Assembly: GCA_021299875.1 (NCBI GenBank)
Contig: JAJTEW010000008.1
Coordinates: forward strand, 124,001 to 188,000
DNA: 64,000 bases
DNA from: Comamonadaceae bacterium
Lineage (GTDB): Bacteria; Pseudomonadota; Gammaproteobacteria; Burkholderiales; Burkholderiaceae_C
Direction of reading: 5' to 3'
The notes beneath the pieces were generated by a model, which did not search any database, was not told the DNA's origin, and was given only the letters and a program-made list of their open reading frames with translations. How positions within the stretch are numbered: the first letter of the stretch is position 1; each line of letters starts with the position of its first letter. Below, piece by piece: positions 20,772 through 30,749 of this stretch. A program made the position numbers and the translations under genes.

Positions 20772-21488
20772 TCAATCGGCTTTGCGGCGGGTGGCCGCTT
20801 GCACGGTCTTGCGTGCCGGGGCCTTTTTGGCCGCTGGTTTGGCAGCAGGCTTGGCCGAGGGCTTACCCACCGTCTTCAGCGTGGGCTTGCTGGTGGGTTT
20901 GCTGGCTTTCGGGGTTGATTTGGCAGCCGTTTTGGCGGGTACTTTGGCCGCTGGTTTGGACGCTTTAGCAGGCGCCTTCAACGCGGGTTTGGCCTTGGCG
21001 GCGGACTTCTTGGCCACGGGTGTTGGGGCCGTGGTGGATTTGGCCGCGGCTTTACCCGTGCCTTTTTTGGCCACTGAATTTTGAATATGGCCTTTGACTT
21101 CGGCCGAAGCCAATGGCTTGGGCGCACCCAACTTCAAGCGCACAGGGGTACCGCCCCAAATTTCTTCTAGGTGGTAGTAGGTGCGAATGGTGGGCTGCAT
21201 GATGTGCACCACGGCAGGACCGCAATCGACAATGATCCATTCGCCGTTGTCTTCGCCCTCGATGCGGGGCTTGCCAAAACCGGCGTTGCGCACCTTGTCG
21301 CGCACGCTGGCGGCCAGCGCCTTGGTCTGACGGTTCGAAGTGCCCGAGGCGATGATGACCCGCTCGAACAGCGAAGACAGGTGCTCGGTGTCAAACACTT
21401 GGATTTCTTGGGCCTTGACGTCTTCCAGTGCGTCCACAATGGCCCGCTGAAGTTTCTGGATGTCTTTTTTGGCGGCGGTTTCGGTCAT
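20772..21488 (-). CDS. rsfS: Ribosome silencing factor RsfS with a histone H1-like C-terminal tail
   Basis: Residues 1 to about 130 are a normal RsfS domain (AQEIQVFDTEHL, DNGEWIIVDCGPAVVHIM, RTYYHLEEIWGG). This domain binds L14 and blocks subunit joining in starvation. Residues from about 135 to 238 are an added low-complexity tail of Lys, Ala, Pro, Ser and Thr (AAKSTPKASKPTSKP), strongly basic like bacterial H1 homologues. The start is ATG 21488, overlapping the nadD stop as TGATG; the track start is a TTG one codon earlier. The core resembles the roughly 105-130-residue family, so the tail is an extension rather than a different protein. Confidence 0.93.
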   Translation of the reverse strand: MTETAAKKDIQKLQRAIVDALEDVKAQEIQVFDTEHLSSLFERVIIASGTSNRQTKALAASVRDKVRNAGFGKPRIEGEDNGEWIIVDCGPAVVHIMQPTIRTYYHLEEIWGGTPVRLKLGAPKPLASAEVKGHIQNSVAKKGTGKAAAKSTTAPTPVAKKSAAKAKPALKAPAKASKPAAKVPAKTAAKSTPKASKPTSKPTLKTVGKPSAKPAAKPAAKKAPARKTVQAATRRKAD

Positions 21489-22129
21489 CAAGGGAGCCTG
21501 TAAAGGTGGTGTTCGTGAATATAGCGCTCTACAGCGGGGGGGACCAAGCCGGTCAGGGCTTGCTCTGTGGCCGCCAGCGCACGGATTTCCGTGGCGCTGT
21601 GGGGCATTTGCGGCATGTCCAGAGAGCGAATGCGCGCTTGCAGCGTGTCAGAAATCGAAGGGAACGATTCAGGCGCATCCGAATCTTGATTCCAGGCTCG
21701 CATGGCCATATCACGACCTGCGGCGCAGATTATAGCCATGCGGGCAATTTGGCCGATCTGATGCCATGACGGCAGCGATCGCCGCTGGTCATCACCGATC
21801 AGCAAATACAACTGTGCCTGGGGGTATTCGTGCTGCAACTCCAGCAGGGTGTCGATGGTGTAACTGGGCCCGGCGCGAAGGATTTCGCGTTCGTCCACCG
21901 TCGCTTGCGGCAATGACTCAAATGCCAAACGCGACATGGCCAAGCGGTCAGCAGCATCCGACAGTTGTCGCGGCTTGTGCCAAGCCTGCCCTGTCGGCAA
22001 GACATGAACCCGGTCGAGCTGCATCTGGTTGATGGCAGCCTCCACCAAGGCCAGATGGGCCCGATGCGGCGGGTCAAAGGCCCCGCCAAAAACGCCCAAG
22101 CGCTGCACACAGGTCCGGGTGTTCGGCAT
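21488..22129 (-). CDS. nadD: Nicotinate-nucleotide adenylyltransferase
   Basis: This 213-residue NadD makes deamido-NAD from nicotinate mononucleotide and ATP. The nucleotidyltransferase signature GVFGGAFDPPHRAHLALVE is present with the HxxH-type histidines, and ISDTLQARIRSL/HSATEIRAL stands where ISST-like motifs occur. ATG 22129 is the likely start; the track uses a TTG six codons upstream. It lies between hemF (14-nt gap) and rsfS (overlapping), the common nadD-rsfS-rlmH order. Confidence 0.95.
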   Translation of the reverse strand: MPNTRTCVQRLGVFGGAFDPPHRAHLALVEAAINQMQLDRVHVLPTGQAWHKPRQLSDAADRLAMSRLAFESLPQATVDEREILRAGPSYTIDTLLELQHEYPQAQLYLLIGDDQRRSLPSWHQIGQIARMAIICAAGRDMAMRAWNQDSDAPESFPSISDTLQARIRSLDMPQMPHSATEIRALAATEQALTGLVPPAVERYIHEHHLYRLP

Positions 22130-22143
22130 TGCGAAAGGCAGGT

Positions 22144-23064
22144 TCAAACCCAGTCCTTGGGCACCAAAAAGTGGCTGAGCAAGCGTTCCTCCGGCGAGCC
22201 GGCCTCATCTTGGCGCTGGTACGACCAGCGCACCTCGGGGGGCATGGACAGCAAGATCGATTCGGTCCGGCCACCGGACTGCAAACCAAAATGCGTGCCC
22301 CGGTCCCAGACCAGGTTGAACTCGACATAGCGACCGCGGCGGTAGAGCTGAAAGTCTCGCTCGCGCTCGCCATAAGGCGTGTCCTTGCGGCGCAACACAA
22401 TGGGCATGTAGGCGGTCAGCAGTGAATCGGCCACGCTTTGCAGCATGGCAAAACTCTGTTGCATGCCCAATTCAGAAAAGTCATCGAAGAAAATGCCGCC
22501 CACACCGCGCTGCTCATGTCGGTGCTTGTTGCAAAAATAATCGTCGCACCAGGTTTTAAAACGCGGGTGCAAGGCCTCGCCAAACGGGCTCAAGGCGTCC
22601 TTGCAACTTTGGTGGAAATGCACCGCGTCTTCGTCAAAACCGTAATAAGGCGTCAGGTCCATGCCGCCACCAAACCAGGCCACAGGCGCCCTGCCCTCGG
22701 GCTTGGCTGCGATCATGCGCACGTTCATGTGCACGGTGGGCACATAGGGGTTGCGCGGGTGAAAGACCAAGGACACCCCCATCGCCTCAAAGGCCGAGCC
22801 AGCCAACTCAGGGCGGTGTTGGGTGGCCGATGGCGGCAACTGGGGCCCCGTGACATGGGAAAAGCCGCAACCGGCCCGTTCAAAAATCGGCCCACCTTCC
22901 AGAATTTGGGTGATGCCGTTGCCCTGGAGTTTTTCACCAGGGTCTTTTTGCCAAGCGTCGGTCAAGAAAGGGGTGCCGTCCAGATCGGTCAAGGCACCGG
23001 TGATGCGGGACTGCAGGCCCAGCAGGTAGTTTTTGACATTGCCGAGTTCAAAGGGGGTGCTCAT
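22144..23064 (-). CDS. hemF: Oxygen-dependent coproporphyrinogen III oxidase
   Basis: This 306-residue HemF oxidatively decarboxylates coproporphyrinogen III to protoporphyrinogen IX in heme synthesis. Family landmarks include [51 protein letters not shown] and [11 protein letters not shown]-like [21 protein letters not shown]. The start is ATG 23064 ([18 protein letters not shown]). The track ORF extends 60 residues further upstream into non-coding sequence. It sits in the long minus-strand operon after the acyltransferase. Confidence 0.96.
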   Translation of the reverse strand: MSTPFELGNVKNYLLGLQSRITGALTDLDGTPFLTDAWQKDPGEKLQGNGITQILEGGPIFERAGCGFSHVTGPQLPPSATQHRPELAGSAFEAMGVSLVFHPRNPYVPTVHMNVRMIAAKPEGRAPVAWFGGGMDLTPYYGFDEDAVHFHQSCKDALSPFGEALHPRFKTWCDDYFCNKHRHEQRGVGGIFFDDFSELGMQQSFAMLQSVADSLLTAYMPIVLRRKDTPYGERERDFQLYRRGRYVEFNLVWDRGTHFGLQSGGRTESILLSMPPEVRWSYQRQDEAGSPEERLLSHFLVPKDWV

Positions 23065-23089
23065 GGGGAGTAGGAAGGTAAAAAAGGGG

Positions 23090-23755
23090 TCAGGAAAGGG
23101 GCGTAATGGGTGGCTTATTGGGGGGCGTCTTGATGGGTGCTGCCTGAGCAGGGCTCCACGGGATGATCGGGCCCATCTGGTTCGGATGAAAGCCATGAAC
23201 ACCTGCAAAAACTTGGGCCATGTGGGCGTAGTCGCGCGCGACATCGCCCGTCAAGTCGTAAAAGTCGACCACACTGAAACGGCGCTGACCCCAGTCGAGT
23301 TTGACCAGCGACAGGGGCACTTGCGCCCCCAAGGCCAATTGGTAAAAGCCGCTGCGCCAGCCGGGCGTGAGACTGCGCGTGCCCTCCGGGGCCAGAGCCA
23401 GCCAAAGCAACTGGTCGTTTTCCTTGTGCTGCTCAAACACGTGCACCATCTGCCCGACCACACCGCGCGAAGAACTGCGGTCAATAGGGATACCGCCCAC
23501 CCAGCGCAACCAGGTGCCGATCACAGGCCATTTGAACAGCGAGTCCTTGCCCCAAAAGTGGGCCGGAATGCCCAGAGCCCATTTGGCCAACATGCCAATG
23601 GGAAAATCCCAGTTGCTGGTGTGCGGGTACACGATGGCCACGCCCTGTCGGGAGGGAAAGCCCTCAAAGTCACAGCGCCAACCCAGCATGTTCAAAACCC
23701 AACGGGCCAGACGGGAGCCCTTGAAGGTGACAGGGTGGCGGGAGGTGGTGCGCAT
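23090..23755 (-). CDS. Lysophospholipid acyltransferase family protein
   Basis: This 221-residue protein belongs to the PlsC-like acyltransferase superfamily. It has the catalytic block [10 protein letters not shown] (an HX4D motif), an IDRSSSRG substrate block and the APEGTRS block. It likely transfers an acyl group in phospholipid or related lipid metabolism, but the acceptor is unknown. The short HTSNWD form is typical of a small PlsC-like subgroup in Burkholderiales. The C-terminus is Pro/Ile-rich ([13 protein letters not shown]). It lies 12 nt after purD. Confidence 0.85.
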   Translation of the reverse strand: MRTTSRHPVTFKGSRLARWVLNMLGWRCDFEGFPSRQGVAIVYPHTSNWDFPIGMLAKWALGIPAHFWGKDSLFKWPVIGTWLRWVGGIPIDRSSSRGVVGQMVHVFEQHKENDQLLWLALAPEGTRSLTPGWRSGFYQLALGAQVPLSLVKLDWGQRRFSVVDFYDLTGDVARDYAHMAQVFAGVHGFHPNQMGPIIPWSPAQAAPIKTPPNKPPITPLS

Positions 23756-23767
23756 GGCAAAGTGGGT

Positions 23768-25048
23768 TCAGTTCTTGATGGCGCGGTAGCCGATGTCCTG
23801 GCGCATCAACATGCCATCAAAGGCAATGGGGCTGGCGGTCTGGTAAGCCTTTTGCTGCGCCTGCTTGACCGAGTCGGCCAGCGCGGTGACGCACAACACA
23901 CGCCCCCCTGAAGTCAGGATTTGGCCATCTTTTTCGGTGGTGCCCGCATGGAACACCATGGCATCTGACTGGTCCTTGGGCAGGCCCGTGATCGCATCGC
24001 CCCTGCGCGGGTTGAGCGGATAACCGGCTGCGGCCATGACCACCCCTAAGGCCACGCGGCGGTCCCACTGCAGGTCCAATTGGTCCAGGCCTTCAGAAGT
24101 TGCGGCCAAAAGCACATCCAAAAGATCTGATTTCAGGCGCATCAAAATGGGCTGGGTCTCGGGGTCACCCATGCGGCAGTTGAACTCCAGGGTTTTGATG
24201 CGGCCTTGCGGGTCGATCATCAGGCCCGCGTACAAAAAACCGGTGTAGGTGATGCCGTCTTTCTCCATGCCGCGGATGGTGGGCAGGATGACCTCGCGCA
24301 TGGCGCGGGCGTGCACCTCGGCTGTGACCACGGGCGCAGGCGAATACGCGCCCATACCGCCGGTGTTGGGCCCCTCGTCGCCATCTTGCAGGCGCTTGTG
24401 GTCTTGGCTGGTGGCCAAGGCCGCCACGTTCTTGCCATCACACAGCACCATGAAACTGGCTTCTTCGCCTTGCAAAAATTGCTCAATCACCACGCGTGCG
24501 CCGCCTGCGTTGTGCGCCACCCCCAAGGTGTTGTCCAGCAGCATGAAGTCAATCGCCGCATGGGCTTCGGCCAAGGTCATGGCCACCACCACGCCTTTGC
24601 CCGCCGCCAAACCGTCGGCCTTGATCACAATCGGTGCGCCTTGGCGGTCCACGTAGGCATGGGCCAAGGTCACATCGGTGAAGGTCTCAAATTCGGCCGT
24701 GGGGATGCCATGGCGCTGCATGAAGGCTTTAGAGAAGGCTTTGGAACTCTCCAGCTGAGCCGCCGCTTGGGTGGGACCAAAGATGCGCAGACCATGCGCC
24801 CGAAAATCGTCCACGATGCCCGCAGCCAAAGGTGCCTCTGGTCCGACCAAGGTCAGGCCCATGCCGTTGCTGATGGCCCACTGACGCAGCTGCTGCACAT
24901 CGGTGATGGGCACATTGACCAGGTTTTTGTCTTTGGCCGTGCCGCCATTACCGGGTGCCACATAAACCTGCTGCACTTTGGGCGACTGCGCCAATTTCCA
25001 CGCCATGGCGTGTTCACGACCACCACTGCCGACGACCAATACTTTCAT
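23768..25048 (-). CDS. purD: Phosphoribosylamine--glycine ligase
   Basis: This 426-residue GAR synthetase joins glycine to phosphoribosylamine in purine synthesis. It has an N-terminal MKVLVVGSGGREHAMAWKL, the ATP-grasp core with VIKADGLAAGKGVVVA and LEFNCRMGDPETQ, and a C-terminal domain with ASGGRVLCVTALADS-like sequence. The ATG is preceded by AAGGAAG. It starts 9 nt after yebC, in the same operon. Confidence 0.97.
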   Translation of the reverse strand: MKVLVVGSGGREHAMAWKLAQSPKVQQVYVAPGNGGTAKDKNLVNVPITDVQQLRQWAISNGMGLTLVGPEAPLAAGIVDDFRAHGLRIFGPTQAAAQLESSKAFSKAFMQRHGIPTAEFETFTDVTLAHAYVDRQGAPIVIKADGLAAGKGVVVAMTLAEAHAAIDFMLLDNTLGVAHNAGGARVVIEQFLQGEEASFMVLCDGKNVAALATSQDHKRLQDGDEGPNTGGMGAYSPAPVVTAEVHARAMREVILPTIRGMEKDGITYTGFLYAGLMIDPQGRIKTLEFNCRMGDPETQPILMRLKSDLLDVLLAATSEGLDQLDLQWDRRVALGVVMAAAGYPLNPRRGDAITGLPKDQSDAMVFHAGTTEKDGQILTSGGRVLCVTALADSVKQAQQKAYQTASPIAFDGMLMRQDIGYRAIKN

Positions 25049-25057
25049 CCAACTTCC

Positions 25058-25783
25058 TTAATCTTCAAATTCGGCGTTATGAAACACGTTTTGCACATCG
25101 TCCAAGTCTTCCAACACGTCCAGCAATTTTTGCATTTTGGCAGCATCTTCCCCGGTCAAAGTCACACTGTTTTCTGGCCGCATGGTCACTTCTGCCACTT
25201 CGGCCACCAAGCCAGCCGCTTCCAAGGCATTTTTGACGGCTTCAAAAGCGGTGTAAGCGGTCAGCACTTCGATGGCGCCGTCCCCGTGTGTGATCACGTC
25301 ATCGGCTCCGGACTCCAGCGCCACAGTCATCAGCCGATCTTCGTCTGTGCCGGGCGCAAAAATCAGCTGACCACAGTGTTTGAACTGAAAAGCCACAGAG
25401 CCTTCTGTGCCTAAATTGCCGCCGTGCTTGCTCAAGGCATGGCGCATTTCAGCCACCGTACGCACCCGGTTGTCGGTCATGGTGTCCACCATGATGGCCG
25501 CGCCGCCGATGCCGTAGCCTTCGTAACGGATCTCTTCGTAGCTCACCCCCTCCAAATTGCCCGTGGCTTTGTCCACGTTGCGCTTGATGGTGTCAGCCGG
25601 CATATTGGCCGCTTTGGCCTTCTCGATGGCCAGGCGCAAACGGGGATTGGCGCTGACGTCACCACCGCCAGTGCGGGCCGCAACCATGATTTCGCGCACC
25701 ACCCGGGTCCAGATGCGCTGACGCTTTTCGTCTTGACGGCCCTTGCGGTGCTGAATATTTGCCCATTTACTGTGACCAGCCAT
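25058..25783 (-). CDS. yebC: YebC/PmpR-family (TACO1-like) protein
   Basis: This 241-residue protein begins with the diagnostic [21 protein letters not shown]. It also has [16 protein letters not shown] and [14 protein letters not shown]. The family was annotated as transcriptional regulators. More recent work describes translation factors that help ribosomes through proline stretches, so I avoid a firm functional name. It is the promoter-proximal gene of the yebC-to-rng operon and diverges from the HerA-like gene. Confidence 0.95.
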   Translation of the reverse strand: MAGHSKWANIQHRKGRQDEKRQRIWTRVVREIMVAARTGGGDVSANPRLRLAIEKAKAANMPADTIKRNVDKATGNLEGVSYEEIRYEGYGIGGAAIMVDTMTDNRVRTVAEMRHALSKHGGNLGTEGSVAFQFKHCGQLIFAPGTDEDRLMTVALESGADDVITHGDGAIEVLTAYTAFEAVKNALEAAGLVAEVAEVTMRPENSVTLTGEDAAKMQKLLDVLEDLDDVQNVFHNAEFED

Positions 25784-25853
25784 TGGGAATTCCTCGAATG
25801 TTGATTTAACCTACAGCCTGAATTTTACTTTTCACCCATGGAGAAAAACCAAA

Positions 25854-27383
25854 ATGGCTGAACCGATGTTGATCGCTCAAAACGCCAAGGCGCATTGCCA
25901 CCTGTTGCCAGGCTTGGCCAACCGCCACGGCCTCATCACCGGAGCCACCGGCACCGGCAAAACCGTGACCTTGCAAACCCTGGCCGAGAACTTTTCGCGC
26001 TTGGGCGTGCCGGTCTTCATGGCCGATGTCAAAGGCGACCTGACCGGTGTCAGCCAGGCAGGCAAGATCGGCGACAAACTGGCCAACATCTTAAAAGACC
26101 GAGGACTTGCATTGCCCGAACCCCTGGCCTGCCCCACCACCGTGTGGGACGTGTTTGGCGAGCAAGGCCACCCTGTGCGCGCCACCATTTCCGACATGGG
26201 GCCTTTGCTGCTCACGCGCATGCTGGGCCTGAACGACACCCAAGCCGGGGTGCTGAACCTGGTGTTCAAGATCGCGGACGACAACGGGCTGCTGCTGCTG
26301 GACATGAAAGACTTGCGGGCCATGCTGCAGTACGTGGGGGACAACGCAAAACGGTTCACCACCGAGTACGGCAACATCAGTGCCGCCAGCATCGGGGCCA
26401 TCCAGCGTGGTTTGGTGCAAATCGAGACCCAAGGTGGTGACCAGTTCTTTGGCGAGCCGATGCTCAACATCCAGGACTTCATGCAAACCGACGCGCAAGG
26501 CCTGGGGGTGGTGAACATCCTGGCGGCCGACAAGCTGATGAATTCGCCGCGCCTTTACGCCACCTTCTTGCTGTGGATGCTGTCCGAGTTGTTTGAGGCC
26601 TTGCCCGAGATCGGCGATCCGGAAAAACCCAAATTGGTGTTCTTTTTTGACGAGGCCCATTTGCTTTTCAAAGACGCGCCTGCGGTCTTGATCGAGCGCA
26701 TTGAACTGGTGGTGCGCTTGGTGCGCTCCAAAGGCGTTGGGGTGTATTTCGTGACGCAAAACCCGCTGGATATCCCCGACAGCGTCCTGGGTCAACTGGG
26801 CAACCGGGTGCAGCACGCCCTGCGCGCCTACACCCCGCGCGACCAAAAAGCCGTGAAATCCACCGCGCAAACCATGCGCCCCAAAGCGGGCCTGGACATC
26901 GAGGCGGCCATCACCGAGCTGGCGGTGGGCGAGGCGTTGGTGAGCTTTTTGGACACCAAGGGCCGCCCCTGTGAGACCGAGCGGGTGTTTGTGCTGCCCC
27001 CGGGCAGCCAGCTCGGCCCCATCACACCCGCCCAGCGCCAGGCGCTGGTGCAGGGCTCATTGGTGGCCGGGGTGTATGAGCAAGCCCTGGACCGGGAGTC
27101 CGCTTACGAGCGCATCAAGGGCCAGGCCCCTGCGTCCGGCCAAGCCAGCGCTACCCCCCCCTTACCTGGACAGGCACCGGCTGAATCCGAATCGACCCCT
27201 GGCGGCCTGGTGGGTGGCCTCACTGACCTGCTGTTTGGCCGCACCGGCCCTCGAGGTGGACAGCGCGACGGTGTGGCGCAAATGGTGGTGAAAAGTGCGG
27301 TTCGAACCGTGGGCTCTGCCTTGGGCAGAGAAATCGTTCGTGGGGTGTTGGGCGGCCTGGTGGGTGGCAGCAAGCGAAAATGA
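25854..27383 (+). CDS. HerA-like P-loop ATPase (DUF853, YjgR type)
   Basis: This 509-residue cytosolic protein has Walker [13 protein letters not shown] near residue 30, [13 protein letters not shown], Walker [15 protein letters not shown] and a sensor-like [31 protein letters not shown]. These mark the HerA/FtsK-like ATPase superfamily, DUF853 branch. Its cellular role is not established. The C-terminus is Pro/Gly-rich and then has a [25 protein letters not shown] tail. The start has GGAGA upstream. It is followed by a strong bidirectional terminator. Confidence 0.9.
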   Translation: MAEPMLIAQNAKAHCHLLPGLANRHGLITGATGTGKTVTLQTLAENFSRLGVPVFMADVKGDLTGVSQAGKIGDKLANILKDRGLALPEPLACPTTVWDVFGEQGHPVRATISDMGPLLLTRMLGLNDTQAGVLNLVFKIADDNGLLLLDMKDLRAMLQYVGDNAKRFTTEYGNISAASIGAIQRGLVQIETQGGDQFFGEPMLNIQDFMQTDAQGLGVVNILAADKLMNSPRLYATFLLWMLSELFEALPEIGDPEKPKLVFFFDEAHLLFKDAPAVLIERIELVVRLVRSKGVGVYFVTQNPLDIPDSVLGQLGNRVQHALRAYTPRDQKAVKSTAQTMRPKAGLDIEAAITELAVGEALVSFLDTKGRPCETERVFVLPPGSQLGPITPAQRQALVQGSLVAGVYEQALDRESAYERIKGQAPASGQASATPPLPGQAPAESESTPGGLVGGLTDLLFGRTGPRGGQRDGVAQMVVKSAVRTVGSALGREIVRGVLGGLVGGSKRK

Positions 27384-27420
27384 ACGCTGGATCAACACAA
27401 AGGCTGTCTCGCGCCACCAC

Positions 27421-27452
27421 ATGGAAAAAGGCCCCTCAGGGCCTTTTTCCAT
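27421..27452. terminator. Bidirectional Rho-independent terminator
   Basis: A perfect 14-bp inverted repeat (ATGGAAAAAGGCCC / GGGCCTTTTTCCAT) with a CTCA loop lies between the converging HerA-like gene and clpA. The A and T runs on both sides let it stop transcripts from either strand. Confidence 0.9.
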
Positions 27453-27472
27453 GAGCATTGAGGACCCCACAC

Positions 27473-29806
27473 TCAACCCGCAGTGGCTTCCTCAGGCTCG
27501 GTGGGTTCAGAGCGCGAAGCCCGGCTGTCTTTCTTAGGGGTGGGCGTGATGTCCAACTGGACTTCGTTTTTGTCGTCGATGTCCACCGTGAGCCTTCCCC
27601 CGTCGGTGAGGCGCCCAAACAACAACTCGTCGGCCAAAGCTTTGCGGATGGTGTCTTGGATCAGGCGCTGCATCGGGCGAGCGCCCATGAGCGGATCAAA
27701 ACCCTTCTTGCCCAAGAATTGGCGCAAAGCATCGGTGAAAGTGACTTCGACTTTTTTCTCACCCAACTGGGTTTCCAGCTGAAGCAAGAACTTGTCCACC
27801 ACCCGCAAGATGATTTGCTCATCCAGTGGCTTGAAGCTGACCATGGCATCCAAGCGGTTGCGGAACTCGGGGGTGAACAGGCGCTTGATGTCGCCCATTT
27901 CATCGCCCGCCGCACGCGGATTGGTGAAGCCAATGGTGGCTTTGTTCATGGTCTCGGCACCCGCGTTGGTGGTCATGATGATGATCACATTGCGGAAGTC
28001 GGCCTTGCGCCCGTTGTTGTCGGTCAAGGTGCCGTGGTCCATGACCTGCAGCAGCACGTTGAAAATGTCCGGGTGGGCTTTTTCGATCTCGTCGAGCAAA
28101 AGCACGCAATGCGGCTTTTTGGTCACGGCTTCGGTCAAAAGACCGCCCTGGTCAAAGCCCACGTAGCCTGGAGGCGCGCCGATCAGGCGGCTGACGGCAT
28201 GGCGCTCCATGTACTCGGACATGTCGAAGCGGATCAGCTCGATGCCCATGATGTAGGCCAACTGCTTGGCGGCTTCGGTCTTGCCCACACCGGTGGGGCC
28301 AGAGAACAAGAAAGCGCCAATGGGTTTGTCGGTCTTGCCCAAGCCCGAGCGGGCCATCTTGACCGCAGAGGCCAGCACTTCCAAGGCCTTGTCTTGGCCG
28401 AACACCACGGATTTCAGGTCACGTTCGATGGTCTGCAGCTTGCTGCGGTCGTCGTTGGACACGTTGGCCGGTGGAATCCGCGCGATCTTGGCCACAATGT
28501 CCTCGATCTCGGCTTTGCCAATCGTCTTTTTGCGCTTGGAGGCCACTTGGATACGCTGGGCGGCACCGGCTTCGTCAATCACATCGATGGCCTTGTCCGG
28601 CAATTGGCGGTCGTTGATGAACTTGGCCGACAGCTCAGCTGCGGCCTGCAAAGCGGCGATGGTGTATTTGACACTGTGGTGGTCTTCAAAACGGCTCTTG
28701 AGGCCTTTGAGAATGTCCACCGTCTCCGACACGGTCGGTTCAACCACGTCCACTTTTTGGAAGCGGCGCGACAGGGCCGCGTCTTTTTCGAAAATGCCGC
28801 GGTATTCCGTGAATGTGGTGGCGCCAATGCACTTGAGTTGACCGCTTGAAAGCGCCGGTTTGAGCAAGTTGGAGGCATCCAAGGTGCCGCCCGATGCCGC
28901 ACCAGCACCGATCAGGGTGTGGATCTCGTCGATGAACAGGATGCCGTTGGGTTTGTCCTTGAGGGATTTGAGCACCCCTTTGAGGCGTTGCTCAAAATCT
29001 CCCCGGTATTTGGTACCCGCCAGCAAAGAGCCCATGTCCAGCGAGTAAACCGTGGCCTCGGCCAGGATATCGGGCACCGTGCCTTGGGTGATGCGCCAGG
29101 CCAAACCCTCGGCAATAGCGGTTTTGCCCACGCCAGCCTCACCCACCAACAGCGGGTTGTTTTTGCGGCGACGGCACAAAATTTGGATGGTGCGCTCAAC
29201 CTCATACTCTCGGCCAATCAGCGGGTCGATCTTGCCTTCTTTGGCCGCTTGGTTGAGGTTATTGGTGAACTGCTCCAAAGGGGAAGCTTTCTCATTGCGC
29301 TCACCACCGCTGGACTCTTCGGCTTCAGAACTCGCAGGGGCGTCAGACTTGGTGGCCTCGGGCGGGTCGGACTTGCGAATACCGTGCGCGATGAAGTTGA
29401 CCACATCCAAGCGTGTGATGCCCTGCTGGTGCAGGTAGTAAACGGCGTGGGAATCTTTCTCGCCAAATATGGCCACCAGCACATTGGCGCCCGTCACTTC
29501 TTTTTTGCCATTGCCGGTGGACTGCACATGCATGATGGCACGTTGGATAACGCGCTGAAAGCCCAAAGTAGGCTGGGTGTCCACCTCTTCGGTGCCCGCC
29601 ACCTGAGGGGTGTTGTCCTTGATGAAGTTGCCCAATGCCTTGCGCAGGTCATCGATGTTGGCGGCGCATGCCCGCAAAACCTCGGCCGCGCTGGGGTTGT
29701 CCAACAAGGCCAAAAGCAAATGCTCGACCGTGATGAATTCGTGGCGTTGCTGACGGGCTTCAACAAAGGCCATGTGCAAACTGACTTCCAATTCTTGGGC
29801 AATCAT
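27473..29806 (-). CDS. clpA: ATP-dependent Clp protease ATP-binding subunit ClpA
   Basis: This 777-residue AAA+ unfoldase feeds substrates to ClpP. It has an N-terminal Clp-N domain (to about 145) and an acidic/Ser-rich linker. The first AAA module has GEAGVGKTAI. The second has [10 protein letters not shown] and LLLDEIEKAHPD. The ClpP-binding loop appears as TIGFTNPR, an IGF tripeptide, which separates it from ClpB. There is no middle coiled coil. It follows clpS by 60 nt, the conserved adaptor-unfoldase pair. Confidence 0.97.
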   Translation of the reverse strand: MIAQELEVSLHMAFVEARQQRHEFITVEHLLLALLDNPSAAEVLRACAANIDDLRKALGNFIKDNTPQVAGTEEVDTQPTLGFQRVIQRAIMHVQSTGNGKKEVTGANVLVAIFGEKDSHAVYYLHQQGITRLDVVNFIAHGIRKSDPPEATKSDAPASSEAEESSGGERNEKASPLEQFTNNLNQAAKEGKIDPLIGREYEVERTIQILCRRRKNNPLLVGEAGVGKTAIAEGLAWRITQGTVPDILAEATVYSLDMGSLLAGTKYRGDFEQRLKGVLKSLKDKPNGILFIDEIHTLIGAGAASGGTLDASNLLKPALSSGQLKCIGATTFTEYRGIFEKDAALSRRFQKVDVVEPTVSETVDILKGLKSRFEDHHSVKYTIAALQAAAELSAKFINDRQLPDKAIDVIDEAGAAQRIQVASKRKKTIGKAEIEDIVAKIARIPPANVSNDDRSKLQTIERDLKSVVFGQDKALEVLASAVKMARSGLGKTDKPIGAFLFSGPTGVGKTEAAKQLAYIMGIELIRFDMSEYMERHAVSRLIGAPPGYVGFDQGGLLTEAVTKKPHCVLLLDEIEKAHPDIFNVLLQVMDHGTLTDNNGRKADFRNVIIIMTTNAGAETMNKATIGFTNPRAAGDEMGDIKRLFTPEFRNRLDAMVSFKPLDEQIILRVVDKFLLQLETQLGEKKVEVTFTDALRQFLGKKGFDPLMGARPMQRLIQDTIRKALADELLFGRLTDGGRLTVDIDDKNEVQLDITPTPKKDSRASRSEPTEPEEATAG

Positions 29807-29866
29807 GTGATTTCCTTATGCCTTGCTGAGTGAGAGAGATGGTTGGGAGATGAGGGGCATGGTCGC

Positions 29867-30226
29867 TTATTCAATAGGTTCGCTGACACATTGCAGCGGA
29901 TGACCCGCCTGTTTGGCCGCATCCAAGACCTGATCCACCTTGGTGGCAGCCACATCGCGCGAATAAACGCCACAGACGCCTTTGCCATCCAAATGGATTT
30001 TGAGCATGATTTGGGTGGCTGCTTCCCTGTCTTTGCTGAAAAACTCTTGGATGACCATGACGACAAACTCCATGGGCGTGAAATCGTCGTTGAGCATCGC
30101 CACTTGGTACATCTGTGGCGGTTCAATTTTTTGGGTGCGCCGCTCAAGCACCACCGCATCGCCTCCATCGGGCGTTTGGGGTGTCACAGCCGGCAGCGTC
30201 GGATTTGGTGGTTTTTTCGTTGCCAT
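29867..30226 (-). CDS. clpS: ATP-dependent Clp protease adaptor ClpS
   Basis: This 119-residue adaptor delivers N-degron substrates to ClpA. The core motifs are [24 protein letters not shown], where N and D line the N-degron pocket, and [25 protein letters not shown] with the His of the ClpA-contact region. The N-terminal roughly 25 residues are flexible, as in the family. It precedes clpA on the same strand. Confidence 0.97.
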   Translation of the reverse strand: MATKKPPNPTLPAVTPQTPDGGDAVVLERRTQKIEPPQMYQVAMLNDDFTPMEFVVMVIQEFFSKDREAATQIMLKIHLDGKGVCGVYSRDVAATKVDQVLDAAKQAGHPLQCVSEPIE

Positions 30227-30385
30227 GATTTCATTCTATCGATGCTTTCAAGACCTTTGAGGCTGGGGACTGAAAAGTCATGATGCCCAGCGGCCAAAAA
30301 ACATCGCCCCCGGGAAAACCGCACATTGACAAATTCACCAAGAAATACTCAAACTGATTTATCAGATCAATCACGGAGACAGGGT

Positions 30386-30667
30386 ATGCCCCAAGGCACG
30401 GTCAAATGGTTCAACGATGCCAAGGGTTTTGGCTTCATCCAACCCGATGGCGGGGGGGCTGACGCCTTCGCCCATTTTTCGGCCATCGAGATGGCGGGTT
30501 TCAAATCCCTCAAAGAGGGCCAAAGGGTCAGCTATGACTTGGTTGAGGGAGAAAAAGGATTTTTGGCGGTTCGAATTCAAGTCGCGCAAACGACAACCGA
30601 AGCCATGAGACCGAGCACCGATGCCACACCCCCCATGAGCGATGGTTCAGGTCTTGGGCTCAACTAG
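30386..30667 (+). CDS. Cold-shock domain protein
   Basis: This 93-residue protein starts at ATG 30386 ([21 protein letters not shown]) after a GGAG-containing leader; the track start adds 20 residues. RNP1 (KGFGFI) is canonical, and RNP2 reads DAFAHFSAI in place of the common DVFVHFSAI, with two Val-to-Ala changes. After the OB fold (to about 67) there is a Thr/Ser/Pro-rich tail of about 25 residues. It likely binds single-stranded RNA or DNA. It lies divergent from clpS. Confidence 0.93.
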   Translation: MPQGTVKWFNDAKGFGFIQPDGGGADAFAHFSAIEMAGFKSLKEGQRVSYDLVEGEKGFLAVRIQVAQTTTEAMRPSTDATPPMSDGSGLGLN

Positions 30668-30749
30668 GCCTTGCCGCTCATGACCAAGGTCTTGCTGCCT
30701 TGATCATTTATGCTCGGTGGCTTGCCCAACTCCATGCCTGTCTCACCCC

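Noticed and set aside
27458-28849. 463-aa plus-strand ORF opposite clpA, and similar long ORFs opposite pheT (32223..33839), icd, aceA and clpB
   Set aside because: All overlap clear conserved genes on the other strand and have no motifs.
30227-30260. CTTGAAA motif upstream of clpS as a sigma-32 promoter
   Set aside because: The -35-like half is present but no CCCC-type -10 follows at the right distance.
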